Positions 1 to 8,530 of a stretch of DNA of 64,000 nucleotides are shown here, piece by piece (positions within the stretch are counted from its first letter, which is position 1; each line of letters opens with the position of its first letter). The position numbers and the translations under genes were made by a program. The notes under the pieces were generated by a model that was given only the letters and a program-made list of their open reading frames with translations, had not been told where the DNA came from and searched no databases. Origin of the DNA: Planctomycetota bacterium (lineage in GTDB: Bacteria > Planctomycetota > UBA1135 > GCA-002686595); contig JAEUHY010000059.1 of assembly GCA_016795325.1 (NCBI GenBank), forward strand, positions 186,001-250,000, in the 5' to 3' direction.

Positions 1-1096
1 GCGCCTCGAGCCGAGGCGCCATCACGAGCGCTGCCGGTCGATACTGGCTCGCTCCCAGCACATCGAGCACGCGCGCCCACTTCCGCGCGCCGTCGAGGCC
101 CGTCCAGCGGTCATCGTCGGGATCGAGCAGGGCGGCGTACCAGTCCGCGACGCGCGTCAGATCGCGGACGAACACGAACGCGTCGCCGGGCGACCTGACC
201 GCGTCGCGAATGCGCCGAAAAACGTCCCGCTTGGAGACGTTGAGCGCCTGAGTGTTCGCGTGGTGGTGCAGCAGGTCAGCCAACTGGTCGAGGGAGACCA
301 GCGCGGTCAGTGCGTCCCACTGCCGCTTGAGCTCCTCGAGGTCGTGCGGGCCTCCGGCTGCCGCCCGTGAGAAGAGGAAGTTCTTCACGAGATCCGCGGT
401 GCCGAGCGCCACTCCGCGGGCGTTGAGCGTTTCGAACACCGTGTACGCCGCGGCCTCGTCGTCCACGACGATCTCGATGAACACTAGCCGTCGCGCGAGC
501 GTCTCCATGAACTCGGCCAGGGCCTTGCCATTGCGCAGTGAAGCGAAGTGCTCGGCGACGCGCTCGCGGTAGTAGCCCCGAGACTCCCAGAGCTGGCGGG
601 CGGAGCCCTTCAGTCGCCGGGTGTTGACCGGGGCCACGCCGTTCACGATCGCCGATTGGAAGAAGTCGTCGTCGTCGCGGTTGAGCGTCAATCGACTGGC
701 GTGCGCGAGCGAGCGCGGATCGCGCGGAGCGATCAAGCGCTCGCGGTAGAGCGCGGCGCGCTGGCGGTTGTCCTCGGCGTCGAGTCCCTCGTCGGCCCAG
801 TCCTCCAGTTGCCGGATGAGCGCCAGGGCAACGATGGTCAGGGTCGAGAGGCGCTGCTGCCCGTCGATCACCTCGTACACGTCCGACTCGCCTCCCGCAC
901 GGCGCAGGACCACTGCGCCGAGGTAGTGGTCGTCGCCGGAAGTCACCGCGCGCAGGACGTCGGTCCACAGATCCTGCCACTCGGTCTGCGTCCACGAATA
1001 GTTGCGCTGAAACGGCAACACAACGTACTTTCGCTCGCCAGAGAGCAGCTCGCCAAGCGACAGCGTCCTCGTCCGCAGCGCATCGCGGATCGTCAC
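1..1096 (-). CDS. DUF262 (GmrSD-type) protein, N-terminal part
   Basis: This reading frame stays open from a GTG near 1096 to the window edge (365 codons), so the C-terminus is missing. The N-terminal DUF262 signature is clear: PFQRNYSW at residues 28-35 and DGQQRLST from residue 78, the ParB/Srx-like DGQQR motif. A later FETLNARG segment is also typical of the family. In the GmrSD family this domain is the NTP-dependent half of type IV enzymes that cut modified DNA, normally followed by a DUF1524 HNH nuclease domain that would lie outside the window. No other defence gene is visible beside it. The start is uncertain because no Shine-Dalgarno is evident. I am sure of the domain and much less sure of a restriction role. 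Confidence 0.85.
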   Translation of the reverse strand, partial: MTIRDALRTRTLSLGELLSGERKYVVLPFQRNYSWTQTEWQDLWTDVLRAVTSGDDHYLGAVVLRRAGGESDVYEVIDGQQRLSTLTIVALALIRQLEDWADEGLDAEDNRQRAALYRERLIAPRDPRSLAHASRLTLNRDDDDFFQSAIVNGVAPVNTRRLKGSARQLWESRGYYRERVAEHFASLRNGKALAEFMETLARRLVFIEIVVDDEAAAYTVFETLNARGVALGTADLVKNFLFSRAAAGGPHDLEELKRQWDALTALVSLDQLADLLHHHANTQALNVSKRDVFRRIRDAVRSPGDAFVFVRDLTRVADWYAALLDPDDDRWTGLDGARKWARVLDVLGASQYRPAALVMAPRLEA

Positions 1097-1191
1097 GGCC
1101 GAGACTCTACCGCGCTCGGGTCTGCAACGCCGAGCCACGCGGCGCCGCCGTCCGTTCGGCGCTATCTTCTCCGCCCCAACAAGGCGCGCAG

Positions 1192-3429
1192 ATGAGCACA
1201 AATCGAGTGGCAGTGGTCGAGCAACGGCTCGATGAGGCGGTGAAGAGCACGGCGCCCGCGCCGCGGCGGCTGGCGGCGAAGGAGTCGCTGCGGCCCGGCG
1301 GCGGGCTCACGGCGCGCAAGGCGCTCGAGCTGTTCGAGGACCAGGCGCTGTCGCGCGCGCTCGACGTCACGTCGCGCGAGCTCAAGCGCACGAACCAGAG
1401 CTTCTACACGATCGGAAGCGCGGGCCATGAGAACAACGCGGTGGTGGGCGCGTTGCTCGAGCTGCACGACCCGTGCTTCCTGCACTATCGCTCAGGCGGA
1501 CTGATGATGGCGCGTGCGCGGCGGCAGGCGGGCTCGACGCCGGCCTTCGACACGCTGCTCAGCTTCTGCGCCTCGAGCGAGGATCCGGCGAGCGGCGGTC
1601 GCCACAAGGTGTGGGGGAGCCGCGCGCTGTGGGTTCCGCCGCAGACCAGCACGATCGCGTCGCATTTGCCCAAAGCCGTGGGCCTGGCGATCTCGATCGC
1701 GCGCGCGCGGCGCCTGGGCGTGGACAACGATCTGCGCGGCGACTCGATCGTGTGCTGCTCCTTCGGCGACGCGTCGGCGAACCACTGCACCGCGCTCGCG
1801 GGCTTCACGTTTGCGCGCTACGCGGCCAAGCAGGGCGCGCCCTGCCCGATCCTGTTCCTGTGCGAGGACAACGGCATCGGCATCAGCGTCGCGACGCCGA
1901 ACAACTGGATCGCCGAGACGTTCTCGAACCAGCCCAATCTCGCGTACTTCCGCGCGGCGGGTGAGATCGACGAGGTGTACGACTCGGTGGCGGCCGCGAT
2001 CGAGCACTGCCGCACCTCGCGGCGGCCGACGTTCCTGCACCTGGAGACGGTGCGCCTGTGGGGCCACGCAGGTTCGGACGTCGAGACGAACTACCACACG
2101 CTCGAGCAGATCGAGCGGCAGGAAGCGCGCGATCCGTTGCTGCGCAACGCGCGGCGCCTGATCGAGAGCGGCGCCGCCAGCCCGGAGACGATCGACGCGA
2201 TCCTGCGCGACACGCGCAATCGCGTGAGCGCGGCTTCGCTCGAGACAGCGCGCCGGCCCAAGCTCACGTCGCGCGAGGCCGTGGTCGCGCCCATGGCGCC
2301 GTACGACGCAGCGAAGGTGCGCGAGTTCGCCGGCCAACGCGTCGACGAATCCAAGCGCCGCGAGCTGTTCGGCAAGTTGCCCGAGGAGCAGACCAGCGCG
2401 ACCAAACGCACGCAGGGCGCGCACCTCAACGCGGCGCTGCACGACGAGTTCCTGCGCCATCCCGAGCTGCTGCTGTTCGGCGAGGACGTGGGCAAGAAGG
2501 GCGGCGTGTACAGCGTCACGCTCGGCCTCCAAAAGCAGTTCGGCCTCGCGCGCGTGTTCGACACGCTGCTCGACGAGACTTCGATCCTCGGGCTCGCGCA
2601 GGGCGCCGCGCACATCGGGCTCCTGCCGATGCCGGAAATCCAGTACCTCGCGTACATCCACAACGCGCTCGACCAGTTGCGCGGCGAGGCCTGTTCGCTG
2701 CGCTACTTCTCGAACGGCCAGTTCGCCAACCCGATGGTCGTGCGCGTGCAAGGTCTCGCGTACCAAAAGGGCTTCGGCGGACACTTCCACAACGACAACT
2801 CGATCGGCGCGCTGCGCGACATCCCCGGGTTGATGCTGTGCGTCGGCTCGCGCGGCGACGAGTCCGTGCGTCTGTTGCGCGGAGCGGTCGCGACGGCGCG
2901 CGCCTGCCAGCGTGTGGTCGTCGTGCTCGAAGCGATCGCGCTGTACCACGAGCGCGACCTGTACGAAGAGGGCGACGGTCTGTGGCTGAGCGACTATCCG
3001 CCGCCGAAGACCGACGGCAGCGACGCGCTGCTGCCCGGCGAGGTCGGCGTGCACCACGCCGCTCACAAGGAGCTGCTGATCGTGAGCTACGCCAACGGTC
3101 TGCGGCTCTCGCTGCGCGCCGCGCGCGTGCTCGAGCGCGAGCACGGCCTCAAGGCGCGCGTGGTCGACCTGCGTTGGCTCAATCCGTTGCCCATGGACGC
3201 ACTCGAACGCCACGCGCGCGAGTGCGGGCGTGTGCTGGTCGCCGACGAGTGCCGCGCGACGGGCGGTGGCATCGCCGACGCGGTCATCGCGGGCCTGTAC
3301 GAACGCGGCGTGCGCGTTCCGATGGGCTCGGTACGCGCGGCCGACAGCTACGTGCCGCTGGGCGGCGCGACGGACTTCGTGCTCATGCAGGAAAGCGAAA
3401 TCGTGGAAGCTGCGCGGAGGCTGGCGTGA
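1192..3429 (+). CDS. Fused alpha/beta E1 of a 2-oxoacid dehydrogenase (TPP-dependent, branched-chain type)
   Basis: This 745-aa protein joins the two E1 subunits found separately in most branched-chain 2-oxoacid and acetoin dehydrogenases. Residues about 40-385 are the alpha part, with a TPP/Mg motif beginning GDASANH and ending EDNGIGIS. Residues about 400-745 are the beta part, with LLFGEDVG and the transketolase C-terminal domain. The expected reaction is oxidative decarboxylation of a 2-oxoacid with transfer of the acyl group to a lipoyl E2, but no E2 or E3 gene lies nearby. The stop overlaps the start of the next gene by 4 bp (GTGA), so the two are probably translationally coupled. A TATCTT hexamer sits 23 nt before the ATG and may be its -10 element. 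The exact substrate cannot be read from the sequence. Confidence 0.9.
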   Translation: MSTNRVAVVEQRLDEAVKSTAPAPRRLAAKESLRPGGGLTARKALELFEDQALSRALDVTSRELKRTNQSFYTIGSAGHENNAVVGALLELHDPCFLHYRSGGLMMARARRQAGSTPAFDTLLSFCASSEDPASGGRHKVWGSRALWVPPQTSTIASHLPKAVGLAISIARARRLGVDNDLRGDSIVCCSFGDASANHCTALAGFTFARYAAKQGAPCPILFLCEDNGIGISVATPNNWIAETFSNQPNLAYFRAAGEIDEVYDSVAAAIEHCRTSRRPTFLHLETVRLWGHAGSDVETNYHTLEQIERQEARDPLLRNARRLIESGAASPETIDAILRDTRNRVSAASLETARRPKLTSREAVVAPMAPYDAAKVREFAGQRVDESKRRELFGKLPEEQTSATKRTQGAHLNAALHDEFLRHPELLLFGEDVGKKGGVYSVTLGLQKQFGLARVFDTLLDETSILGLAQGAAHIGLLPMPEIQYLAYIHNALDQLRGEACSLRYFSNGQFANPMVVRVQGLAYQKGFGGHFHNDNSIGALRDIPGLMLCVGSRGDESVRLLRGAVATARACQRVVVVLEAIALYHERDLYEEGDGLWLSDYPPPKTDGSDALLPGEVGVHHAAHKELLIVSYANGLRLSLRAARVLEREHGLKARVVDLRWLNPLPMDALERHARECGRVLVADECRATGGGIADAVIAGLYERGVRVPMGSVRAADSYVPLGGATDFVLMQESEIVEAARRLA

Positions 3430-4418
3430 AGCGCATCGCCCTGTTCTGTCCGGGCCGCGGCTCGTACACCGAAAAACAACTGCGCTCGCTGCCGGAAAAC
3501 GAGCCGTGGGTCGCGCGCGCCGACGAGCTGCGCGCCGAGTACGGCCTGCCGGCCCTGAGCGAGCTCGACCGCGCGGCGAAGTTCTCCGCCGCGCTGCACC
3601 TGCGGCCGGCGAACGTGTCGCTGCTGATCTGGCTGGTGACGATGCTCGACAGCCGCGACGCGCTGGCGCAGAACGAGTGCGTCGCCATCGGCGGCAATTC
3701 GATGGGCTGGTACACGGCGCTGGCCGTCGGCGGCACGCTGTCCTTCGACGACGGCTTCCGGCTCGTGCAGGAGATGGCGTTGCTCCAGGAGCAGCACGCC
3801 GGCGGCGGGCAGATCATCTACCCGCTGATCGACGACGACTGGCGCGTCGATCCGGCGCGCGTCGAGCTCGTGCGCGCCGCGCTCGAGAGCTCCGCGGGGC
3901 AGGCCCTGCGCTCGATCGAACTGGGCGGCTTCGCCGTGCTCGCCGGGACCGAGGCCGGCGTCGCGCACCTCTTGAAGGCTCTGCCCCAGGCCAAACTCGG
4001 CGCCAACACCTATCCGTTCCGCCTGATGCAGCACGGCGCCTACCACACGCCGTTCGTGGCGCCCGTGTCCGAGCGCGCCTTCGAGACCCTGCGGCGCCTC
4101 GAGTTCCGCGCGCCGCGCGTGACGCTGGTCGACGGGCGCGGCGTGCGTTTCACGCCCTGGTCGAGCGACGTGGACGCGCTGGTCGAGTACACGCTCGGCG
4201 CTCAGGTCGTCGATCCGTACGACTTCTCGCTCTCGGTCCGCGTCGCGCTGCGCGAGTACGCGCCGCAGCGGATCGTTCTGCCCGGTCCGGGCAACACGCT
4301 GGGCGGCATTTGCGGCCAGATCGCCTGCGCCGAGGGCTGGCGCGGCCTGCGCGGCAAGGCCGACTTCGAAGCGCTGCAGCGCTCCGACGAGCCGCTGGTC
4401 GTGTCGATGCGCCGCTGA
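3426..4418 (+). CDS. Malonyl-CoA:ACP transacylase-like acyltransferase
   Basis: The 330-aa protein has the FabD/acyltransferase fold. It begins with a CPGRGSY oxyanion-type motif, has the nucleophile elbow GGNSMGWY around residue 95, and a later HGAYHTPF segment that supplies the catalytic His. FabD proteins normally have an Arg in a RGxxMQE helix that holds the malonyl carboxylate. The equivalent helix here reads VQEMALLQE, without Arg. This suggests a non-carboxylated acyl substrate rather than malonyl-CoA (inference). The GTG start overlaps the upstream dehydrogenase stop, so a role in handling the acyl group made by that enzyme is attractive. No other fatty-acid or polyketide genes are adjacent. 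Confidence 0.8.
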   Translation: MKRIALFCPGRGSYTEKQLRSLPENEPWVARADELRAEYGLPALSELDRAAKFSAALHLRPANVSLLIWLVTMLDSRDALAQNECVAIGGNSMGWYTALAVGGTLSFDDGFRLVQEMALLQEQHAGGGQIIYPLIDDDWRVDPARVELVRAALESSAGQALRSIELGGFAVLAGTEAGVAHLLKALPQAKLGANTYPFRLMQHGAYHTPFVAPVSERAFETLRRLEFRAPRVTLVDGRGVRFTPWSSDVDALVEYTLGAQVVDPYDFSLSVRVALREYAPQRIVLPGPGNTLGGICGQIACAEGWRGLRGKADFEALQRSDEPLVVSMRR

Positions 4419-4503
4419 GGCGCGTTACCGTCCACGGGCCGAGTCTGTACTGCGGCGCGTTCGCTAGCGCCGCCGATCGGCGCGTCCCCACGGAGTTCCG
4501 CCC

Positions 4504-5202
4504 ATGAAGCAACGTCTCCCTCTGTTCGCCGTCTTCGCAGCCCTGCTCGCACCGGCCTGTGTCGTCACGATCGACGGCGACGACGCGGATGTCGACACCC
4601 TGTGGTCCTACGACCGCCCGCGCCTCAGCGGCTCCGGCGTGAGCGCCTCGCAGACGCGCGAGGTCGGGGAGTTCCGCTCGGTGTCCGTGAACGGCTCCGG
4701 CGCCGTGCGCGTGAAACTCGGCGAGGCGCAGTCGCTGCGCGTGATCACCGACGACAACTTGATCGAACACGTGCGCACGCGCGTCGAGGACGGAGCGCTG
4801 GTCGTCGACTGGGATCGCGGTTCGTACAGCCCCAAGGTCGCACTCGTCGTGGAGCTCTCCGCGCCGAGCCTGGAGGCGGTGGGCCTGGGCGGGTCGGGCG
4901 ATCTGACCTTCACGGGGCTCGACGCCGAGAGCTTCAGCGCCTCGATCGCCGGCTCCGGTTCGGTGAACGGCTCCGGCAAGTGCGGCCGCCTCAACCTCTC
5001 GATCGCCGGCTCGGGCGACCTGCGCGTCTACGACGTGGTCGCGCGCGAGGTCGAGGTCAGCATCGCAGGTTCGGGCAGCGCCTACGTGCACGCGCACGAC
5101 AAGCTCGACGTGTCGATCTCCGGCTCGGGTGACGTGCGCTACCGCGGCAAGCCCGCGATCTCGCGCTCGATCGCGGGTTCCGGCTCGGTGCGCCCGGAGT
5201 GA
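4504..5202 (+). CDS. DUF2807 (putative auto-transporter adhesin head GIN) lipoprotein
   Basis: A 232-aa secreted protein with a lipobox ending LAPAC, so Cys19 would be lipidated. The mature part is a DUF2807-type beta-helix: residues about 55-232 contain a repeating IAGSG/NGSGS pattern (SIAGSGS, GGSGDL and similar) at roughly regular intervals, the hallmark of the head-GIN domain. The function of the family is unknown and adhesion is only a historical label. The gene stands alone, with an ATG start preceded by a short GC-rich gap. Confidence 0.85.
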   Translation: MKQRLPLFAVFAALLAPACVVTIDGDDADVDTLWSYDRPRLSGSGVSASQTREVGEFRSVSVNGSGAVRVKLGEAQSLRVITDDNLIEHVRTRVEDGALVVDWDRGSYSPKVALVVELSAPSLEAVGLGGSGDLTFTGLDAESFSASIAGSGSVNGSGKCGRLNLSIAGSGDLRVYDVVAREVEVSIAGSGSAYVHAHDKLDVSISGSGDVRYRGKPAISRSIAGSGSVRPE

Positions 5203-5312
5203 GGCTCGGGCCGGGCTGCGCGCGAACAGGCGCACACCGCCGCCGTGCGGGAGTTCTTCGCGCCCCGCCGCCGCGGGCGTAGGATCCGCCGCCCGCCGCG
5301 AGCGCCACCCGC

Positions 5313-6674
5313 TTGAATCCCGCCGTCCGTCACAGCGTGCTGCGCGACCCCGTGCAAGGGGACGTGCTGCTGACCCACGAGGAGCTCGCGTTGCTCGACA
5401 CGCGCGAGATGCAGCGCCTGCGCGGCGTCAAGCAGCTGGGCTCGGCCGACCTCGTCTACCCCGGCGCGCGCCACACGCGCTTCGAGCACTCGATCGGCAC
5501 CGCGCACCTCTCCCAGCAGATCGTCGACGCGGTCAACCGCGCCGCCGAGCTCGCGCCGCGCGAGTGCCTGCGCATCGGCGAGGCCGAGGCGCGCGTGATC
5601 CGCGTCGCCGCGCTGCTGCACGACATCACGCACATTCCCTACGGCCACCATTTCGAGGACCAGGCCGGCCTGCTCCACCGCCACGACTCGCCCGAACGCT
5701 ACGAGCGCATGCTCGACGCCTCGAGCGAGATCGGCGCCGCGCTGCGCAAGGCCGGGTTGCACCGCGACGTGCTGGCGGTGCTGTGCAACCGCGACGACAC
5801 CCCGCCGTACTGGCGGCAGATCAACTCGGACACGATCTGCTCGGACATCCTCGACTACCTCGCGCGCGACGCCTACTTCACGGGCCTGCGCATCGGGATC
5901 GACGCGCGCATCCTGGCCTACTTCCGCGTCGAGCGCGCCAGCGGCAACCTGTACCTCGACCTCGCCAAGCACAACCTGCTGCGCGAGGACATCCTGTCGG
6001 AGATCGTGCGCATCCTCGAGGCGCGCTACTACTTCTCCGAACGCGTGTACTACCACCACGCGAAGGTCGCCGCCGGCGCGTTGGTCGCGCGCGCCGTGGA
6101 GCTTGCGCTGGCGGAAAAGTTGGTCGCCGAAACGGATTTGTACACGACCGACGACGCCTCGCTGCTCGACCTGCTCGAGCGTTGCGCCGAGCGCGCCAAG
6201 CCGGCCGTCGCGCGCCGCCTGCGTTCGCTCGTCGAGCGCTATCGAAGGCGCAAGCTGCCCAAGCGCGCGTGCGTGTTCCCGCGTCCGCAGAACCAGGACG
6301 CGCAGCAGGAACTGGTCGAGCGTTACTTCTCGCTCTCGCGCCACGCCGAACGTTCGCTGGCCGAGGAGCGCATCGCGGATCTGGTGCGTTTCGCGACCGG
6401 GCGCGACGTCGAAATCATGCTGGTTTGCCCGGCGAAACGCATGCAGCTCAAGGAAGTCGCGACGCACGTGCTGTGGCCCGGCGAAGGCGCCGTGCGGCCG
6501 CTGGCGGCGTACGCCGAACGCGCGCCGCGTCTGTTCGACCTCGAGCGCGCGTACCGCGATCTGTGGAAGTTCTACGTGTTCGCGGACACCGACGACGCCG
6601 TGCTGCTCGCGCGCATCGCGGAGATCGCAGCGGCGCACTTTCCGAGCGCGACGAACGTGTACCGACCGGGCTGA
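5313..6674 (+). CDS. HD-domain phosphohydrolase (dGTPase/SAMHD1-like)
   Basis: 453 aa. The N-terminal HD domain is well preserved: HTRFEHS near residue 55 gives the first metal His, and LLHDITHIPYGHHFED near residues 105-120 gives the HD pair and the following His. This arrangement is seen in dGTPase-like and SAMHD1-like nucleotidohydrolases and in YwfO-type proteins. The most likely reaction is hydrolysis of a nucleoside triphosphate, but the substrate is not determinable here. The start is TTG, and a TAGGAT hexamer lies 28 nt upstream. The C-terminal 200 residues are helical and charged with no motif I recognise. Confidence 0.8.
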   Translation: MNPAVRHSVLRDPVQGDVLLTHEELALLDTREMQRLRGVKQLGSADLVYPGARHTRFEHSIGTAHLSQQIVDAVNRAAELAPRECLRIGEAEARVIRVAALLHDITHIPYGHHFEDQAGLLHRHDSPERYERMLDASSEIGAALRKAGLHRDVLAVLCNRDDTPPYWRQINSDTICSDILDYLARDAYFTGLRIGIDARILAYFRVERASGNLYLDLAKHNLLREDILSEIVRILEARYYFSERVYYHHAKVAAGALVARAVELALAEKLVAETDLYTTDDASLLDLLERCAERAKPAVARRLRSLVERYRRRKLPKRACVFPRPQNQDAQQELVERYFSLSRHAERSLAEERIADLVRFATGRDVEIMLVCPAKRMQLKEVATHVLWPGEGAVRPLAAYAERAPRLFDLERAYRDLWKFYVFADTDDAVLLARIAEIAAAHFPSATNVYRPG

Positions 6675-6811
6675 TGTTCGGCGTCGATGCGCCGCGTGCG
6701 CGCGAACGAGGCGCAGCACACTCTTGAACGCGGCGCGGGAAACAGTATCTCAGGCGTTGCAGCCTCCGCGCGCACGCCCCGAGTGCGCAACGCAGGCGCT
6801 CCCTTCCGCTC

Positions 6812-7759
6812 GTGCGTTCGTCTCCCCGCATCGAACCATCTGCGCCCCGCGCGCGCCGCGTCGAGTCCGACGCTTCGCGCGCCGCGTCCACGCTCGTGCA
6901 GCGCGCGCCGCGCCGCGCCGCGCCTGCCTGCGTCGAGCGCGCGCCCTCGCCGCAAGCGCTGGCGCGCAGCCGCGAGCGTGAACAACGCCAACTCGAGCGC
7001 CTGTGGCGGCGCATGCACAAACGCGGCGGCGCCGGCGCGCGCAACGCGCTGGTCGACGCCTACCAGTACCTGGTGCAGAGCGCCGTCCGCCGCCTGCTCG
7101 CGCGCCTGCCGCGCAGCGTGGAGCCGGGCGACCTGCTGGCCGCCGCGAACGTGGGCCTGATCGCGGCCATCGAGGCCTATGAGCCTGCCCGCGGCGTGCC
7201 GTTCGAGACGTACTGCGAATGGCGCCTGCGCGGCGCGCTGCTCGACGAACTGCGTGTGCAGGACTGGCTTCCGCGGCCGTGGCGCACGCGGCTGGCGCGC
7301 CTGCGCCGCGCCGCCGAGGAGTTGCGCTCGCAACTGGGCCGCGAGCCCACCGATGACGAGGTCGGCGAGTGGCTGGGCTGGTCGGCGCAGGAACTCGCGC
7401 AGGTTTCGGACACGCAGCTCGCACCGCATGGGCACGGGGCGGAGCGCGGAGCGCTCTGGGGCGCAGGCCGCGGCGCGGCGCACGCGAACGAGGACGCTCC
7501 GGCGCTCGAGGACCTGCTGGCGGACCGCGACGCCGAGCCGCTCGGCGAGAAGCTGACGCGCGACGAGCTGCTGCGCGTCGTGACGCAGCACATGACCCCG
7601 CAGGAGTGCCGGGTCGTGTACCTCAAGTACTGGGAGGAGCTCCCGCTGCGCGAAATCGGCGAGCTCGAAGGGCTGTCGGAGTCGCGTGTGTGCAAGATCC
7701 ACTTGCGCCTGCTCGAGCGCTTGCGCGCCGAACTGCGCCGCACGGCCGGCGACGAGTAG
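6812..7759 (+). CDS. RNA polymerase sigma factor, sigma-28 (FliA/WhiG) type
   Basis: 315 aa. After an Arg/Ala-rich tail of about 75 residues, region 2 reads as a FliA-type core (PGDLLAAANVGLIAAI and FETYCEWRLRGALLDEL). Region 3 follows (GREPTDDEVGEWLG), and region 4 is a helix-turn-helix (LPLREIGELEGLSESRV). FliA/WhiG factors direct RNA polymerase to late flagellar or developmental promoters. No anti-sigma factor or flagellar gene is adjacent. The gene runs toward a minus-strand transcription unit that starts with a c-di-GMP riboswitch-like element, so motility or lifestyle control is a reasonable but unproven context. The start is GTG; the long N-terminal tail may mean that translation begins further in. 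Confidence 0.85.
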   Translation: MRSSPRIEPSAPRARRVESDASRAASTLVQRAPRRAAPACVERAPSPQALARSREREQRQLERLWRRMHKRGGAGARNALVDAYQYLVQSAVRRLLARLPRSVEPGDLLAAANVGLIAAIEAYEPARGVPFETYCEWRLRGALLDELRVQDWLPRPWRTRLARLRRAAEELRSQLGREPTDDEVGEWLGWSAQELAQVSDTQLAPHGHGAERGALWGAGRGAAHANEDAPALEDLLADRDAEPLGEKLTRDELLRVVTQHMTPQECRVVYLKYWEELPLREIGELEGLSESRVCKIHLRLLERLRAELRRTAGDE

Positions 7760-7804
7760 GCGCGCCGCCGCGCCGGCCGCAACTCGCGCGGCGCGTGAGC
7801 CCCA

Positions 7805-7846
7805 AAAAAAGAGCGAAGGCATGGAGCGCGGCTCCATGCCTTCGCG
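7805..7846 (-). terminator. Intrinsic terminator reading leftward
   Basis: A perfect 15-bp stem (7814-7828 with 7832-7846) and a 3-nt loop. On the minus strand it is followed by TCT and then a run of seven T residues (complement of the A tract at 7805-7811). It has the right polarity to end a minus-strand transcript coming from about 8.5 kb. The plus-strand sigma-factor gene, ending at 7759, may share the hairpin but lacks a T tract in that direction. Confidence 0.85.
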
Positions 7847-7929
7847 GGTCCTGCCCGAGCCCGAAAAGAGCTCGCTCTAGCCGCCCGAACGCGAACAGAT
7901 CTCCGCGTCGGTCCCCGTTGCGGCGAGGC

Positions 7930-8096
7930 GGCGCGCAACTCGCGCCACTGCAGAACGCGCACGTGTCCCAGGCCGTCCCCACAGCCTGGTCCGCGGCGCA
8001 TCTCCTCCGTCGACGACCCCGGTCGCCTGTCCCCACAGGCGGCCGCGGGCCGTTCCCTCAACTCCACGGCCCGCGCGCCCGTCCCCACGGCCGCGC
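7930..8096 (-). repeat. Run of five stem-loops, three with GGGG loops
   Basis: Read on the minus strand, the hairpins are: 8073-8096 (9 bp with one mismatch, GGGG loop), 8047-8072 (7 bp, 12-nt loop containing GGAG and GGGA), 8024-8041 (7 bp, GGGG loop), 7969-7988 (8 bp, GGGG loop) and 7930-7946 (6 bp, AGTTG loop). The GTGGGGAC core recurs at about 52-54-bp spacing but falls in different reading frames, so the repetition is not at protein level. A fourth, unpaired copy of the GGGGAC core lies near 7911-7916. Confidence 0.75.
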
Positions 8097-8420
8097 GAGC
8101 GTGCACCATCGTCTGCGCCCGCCTGCGCCGCAGCGCTGGACGAGCGAGTGGAAGCGGCGAACGTCGCCCTGCGCCCGGAATTCGACGCGCGGCGGGAGCC
8201 GAGCCGCAGGCTCGTGGGCTCCTGAAGAATCGCTCGCGTGCTGTGTTCCGTTTGGTGCATGGTCCAAGGTGCGTTCGCTCGGGTGAGACCCGGCACGGGC
8301 TCGACGCGTGGGAGGGGCGCGGACGCCCGGGTCGGCGCGCCCGCCCGGCGAAGGGGCGGAGACAGTCGACCTCGACAACCCTGCGGCGAGGCCTGGGCCT
8401 GGCCGCTCCTTGGACCCTTC

Positions 8421-8510
8421 ACGAAAGTTTCGGCAGCTCGGCTGCCCACCGGTTTCCCGGGGGGCCCGTGGCTTTGCGCCCCAACCTCGCGGTTGGTTAG
8501 CCCTTTTCGC
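8421..8510 (-). promoter_or_regulatory. Cyclic-di-GMP-I (GEMM-I) riboswitch aptamer
   Basis: On the minus strand the order of elements matches the GEMM-I consensus. An A-rich strand GCGAAA closes with TTTCGT near the 3' end. AGGGCTAACC leads into a 6-bp stem CCAACC/GGTTGG capped by a GCGA (GNRA) tetraloop. The invariant-type block GGCGCAAAGCC follows, then a C/G-rich arm, and then the 3' hairpin GGCAGCCGAGCTGCC, equivalent to the consensus GGTAGCCGGGTTACC. The AGGGC block aligns with c-di-GMP-binding members rather than the cGAMP variant, though one base decides this and I aligned it by eye. It points left, away from the Fe-S scaffold gene and into the non-coding unit. Confidence 0.85.
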
Positions 8511-8530
8511 TCGATCGCTAGAAGCCGGGA

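Larger units (their letters stand above)
7847..8525 (-). ncRNA. Candidate c-di-GMP-controlled non-coding RNA
   Basis: This span lies between a minus-strand promoter/riboswitch and a strong leftward terminator and holds no convincing protein gene. The best open frame (ATG at 8260, stop at 7877, 127 codons) lacks a Shine-Dalgarno, is mostly Arg, Gly, Ala and Ser, and has an unusually G/C-rich second codon position, as expected for a chance frame in GC-rich DNA. The span does contain many stem-loops: five in a row at 7930-8096, and another at 8193-8221 with GGAGCC/GGCTCC ends. I do not recognise it as RNase P RNA, tmRNA, 6S or SRP RNA. A CsrA-sponge-like function is one possibility, because GGA lies in or beside several loops. 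Function is unproven. Confidence 0.5.

Noticed and set aside
1492..3213. 573-codon minus-strand frame opposite the E1 gene
   Set aside because: Shadow of the E1 coding sequence; no motif and biased composition.
5139..6719. Long minus-strand open frame opposite the HD-domain gene
   Set aside because: It is antisense to a protein with recognisable motifs. Its translation is rich in Ala, Arg and Val with no domain; long chance frames are expected at this GC content.
7877..8260. 127-codon open frame between the riboswitch and its terminator
   Set aside because: No Shine-Dalgarno, composition dominated by Arg/Gly/Ala/Ser, and second codon positions mostly G/C, unlike the clear genes here. Kept only as an alternative to the ncRNA call.
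7847..8420. RNase P RNA, tmRNA, SRP or 6S RNA in the gene-free stretch
   Set aside because: I could not find GAGGAAAGTCC, a tRNA-like end or other class landmarks on either strand.
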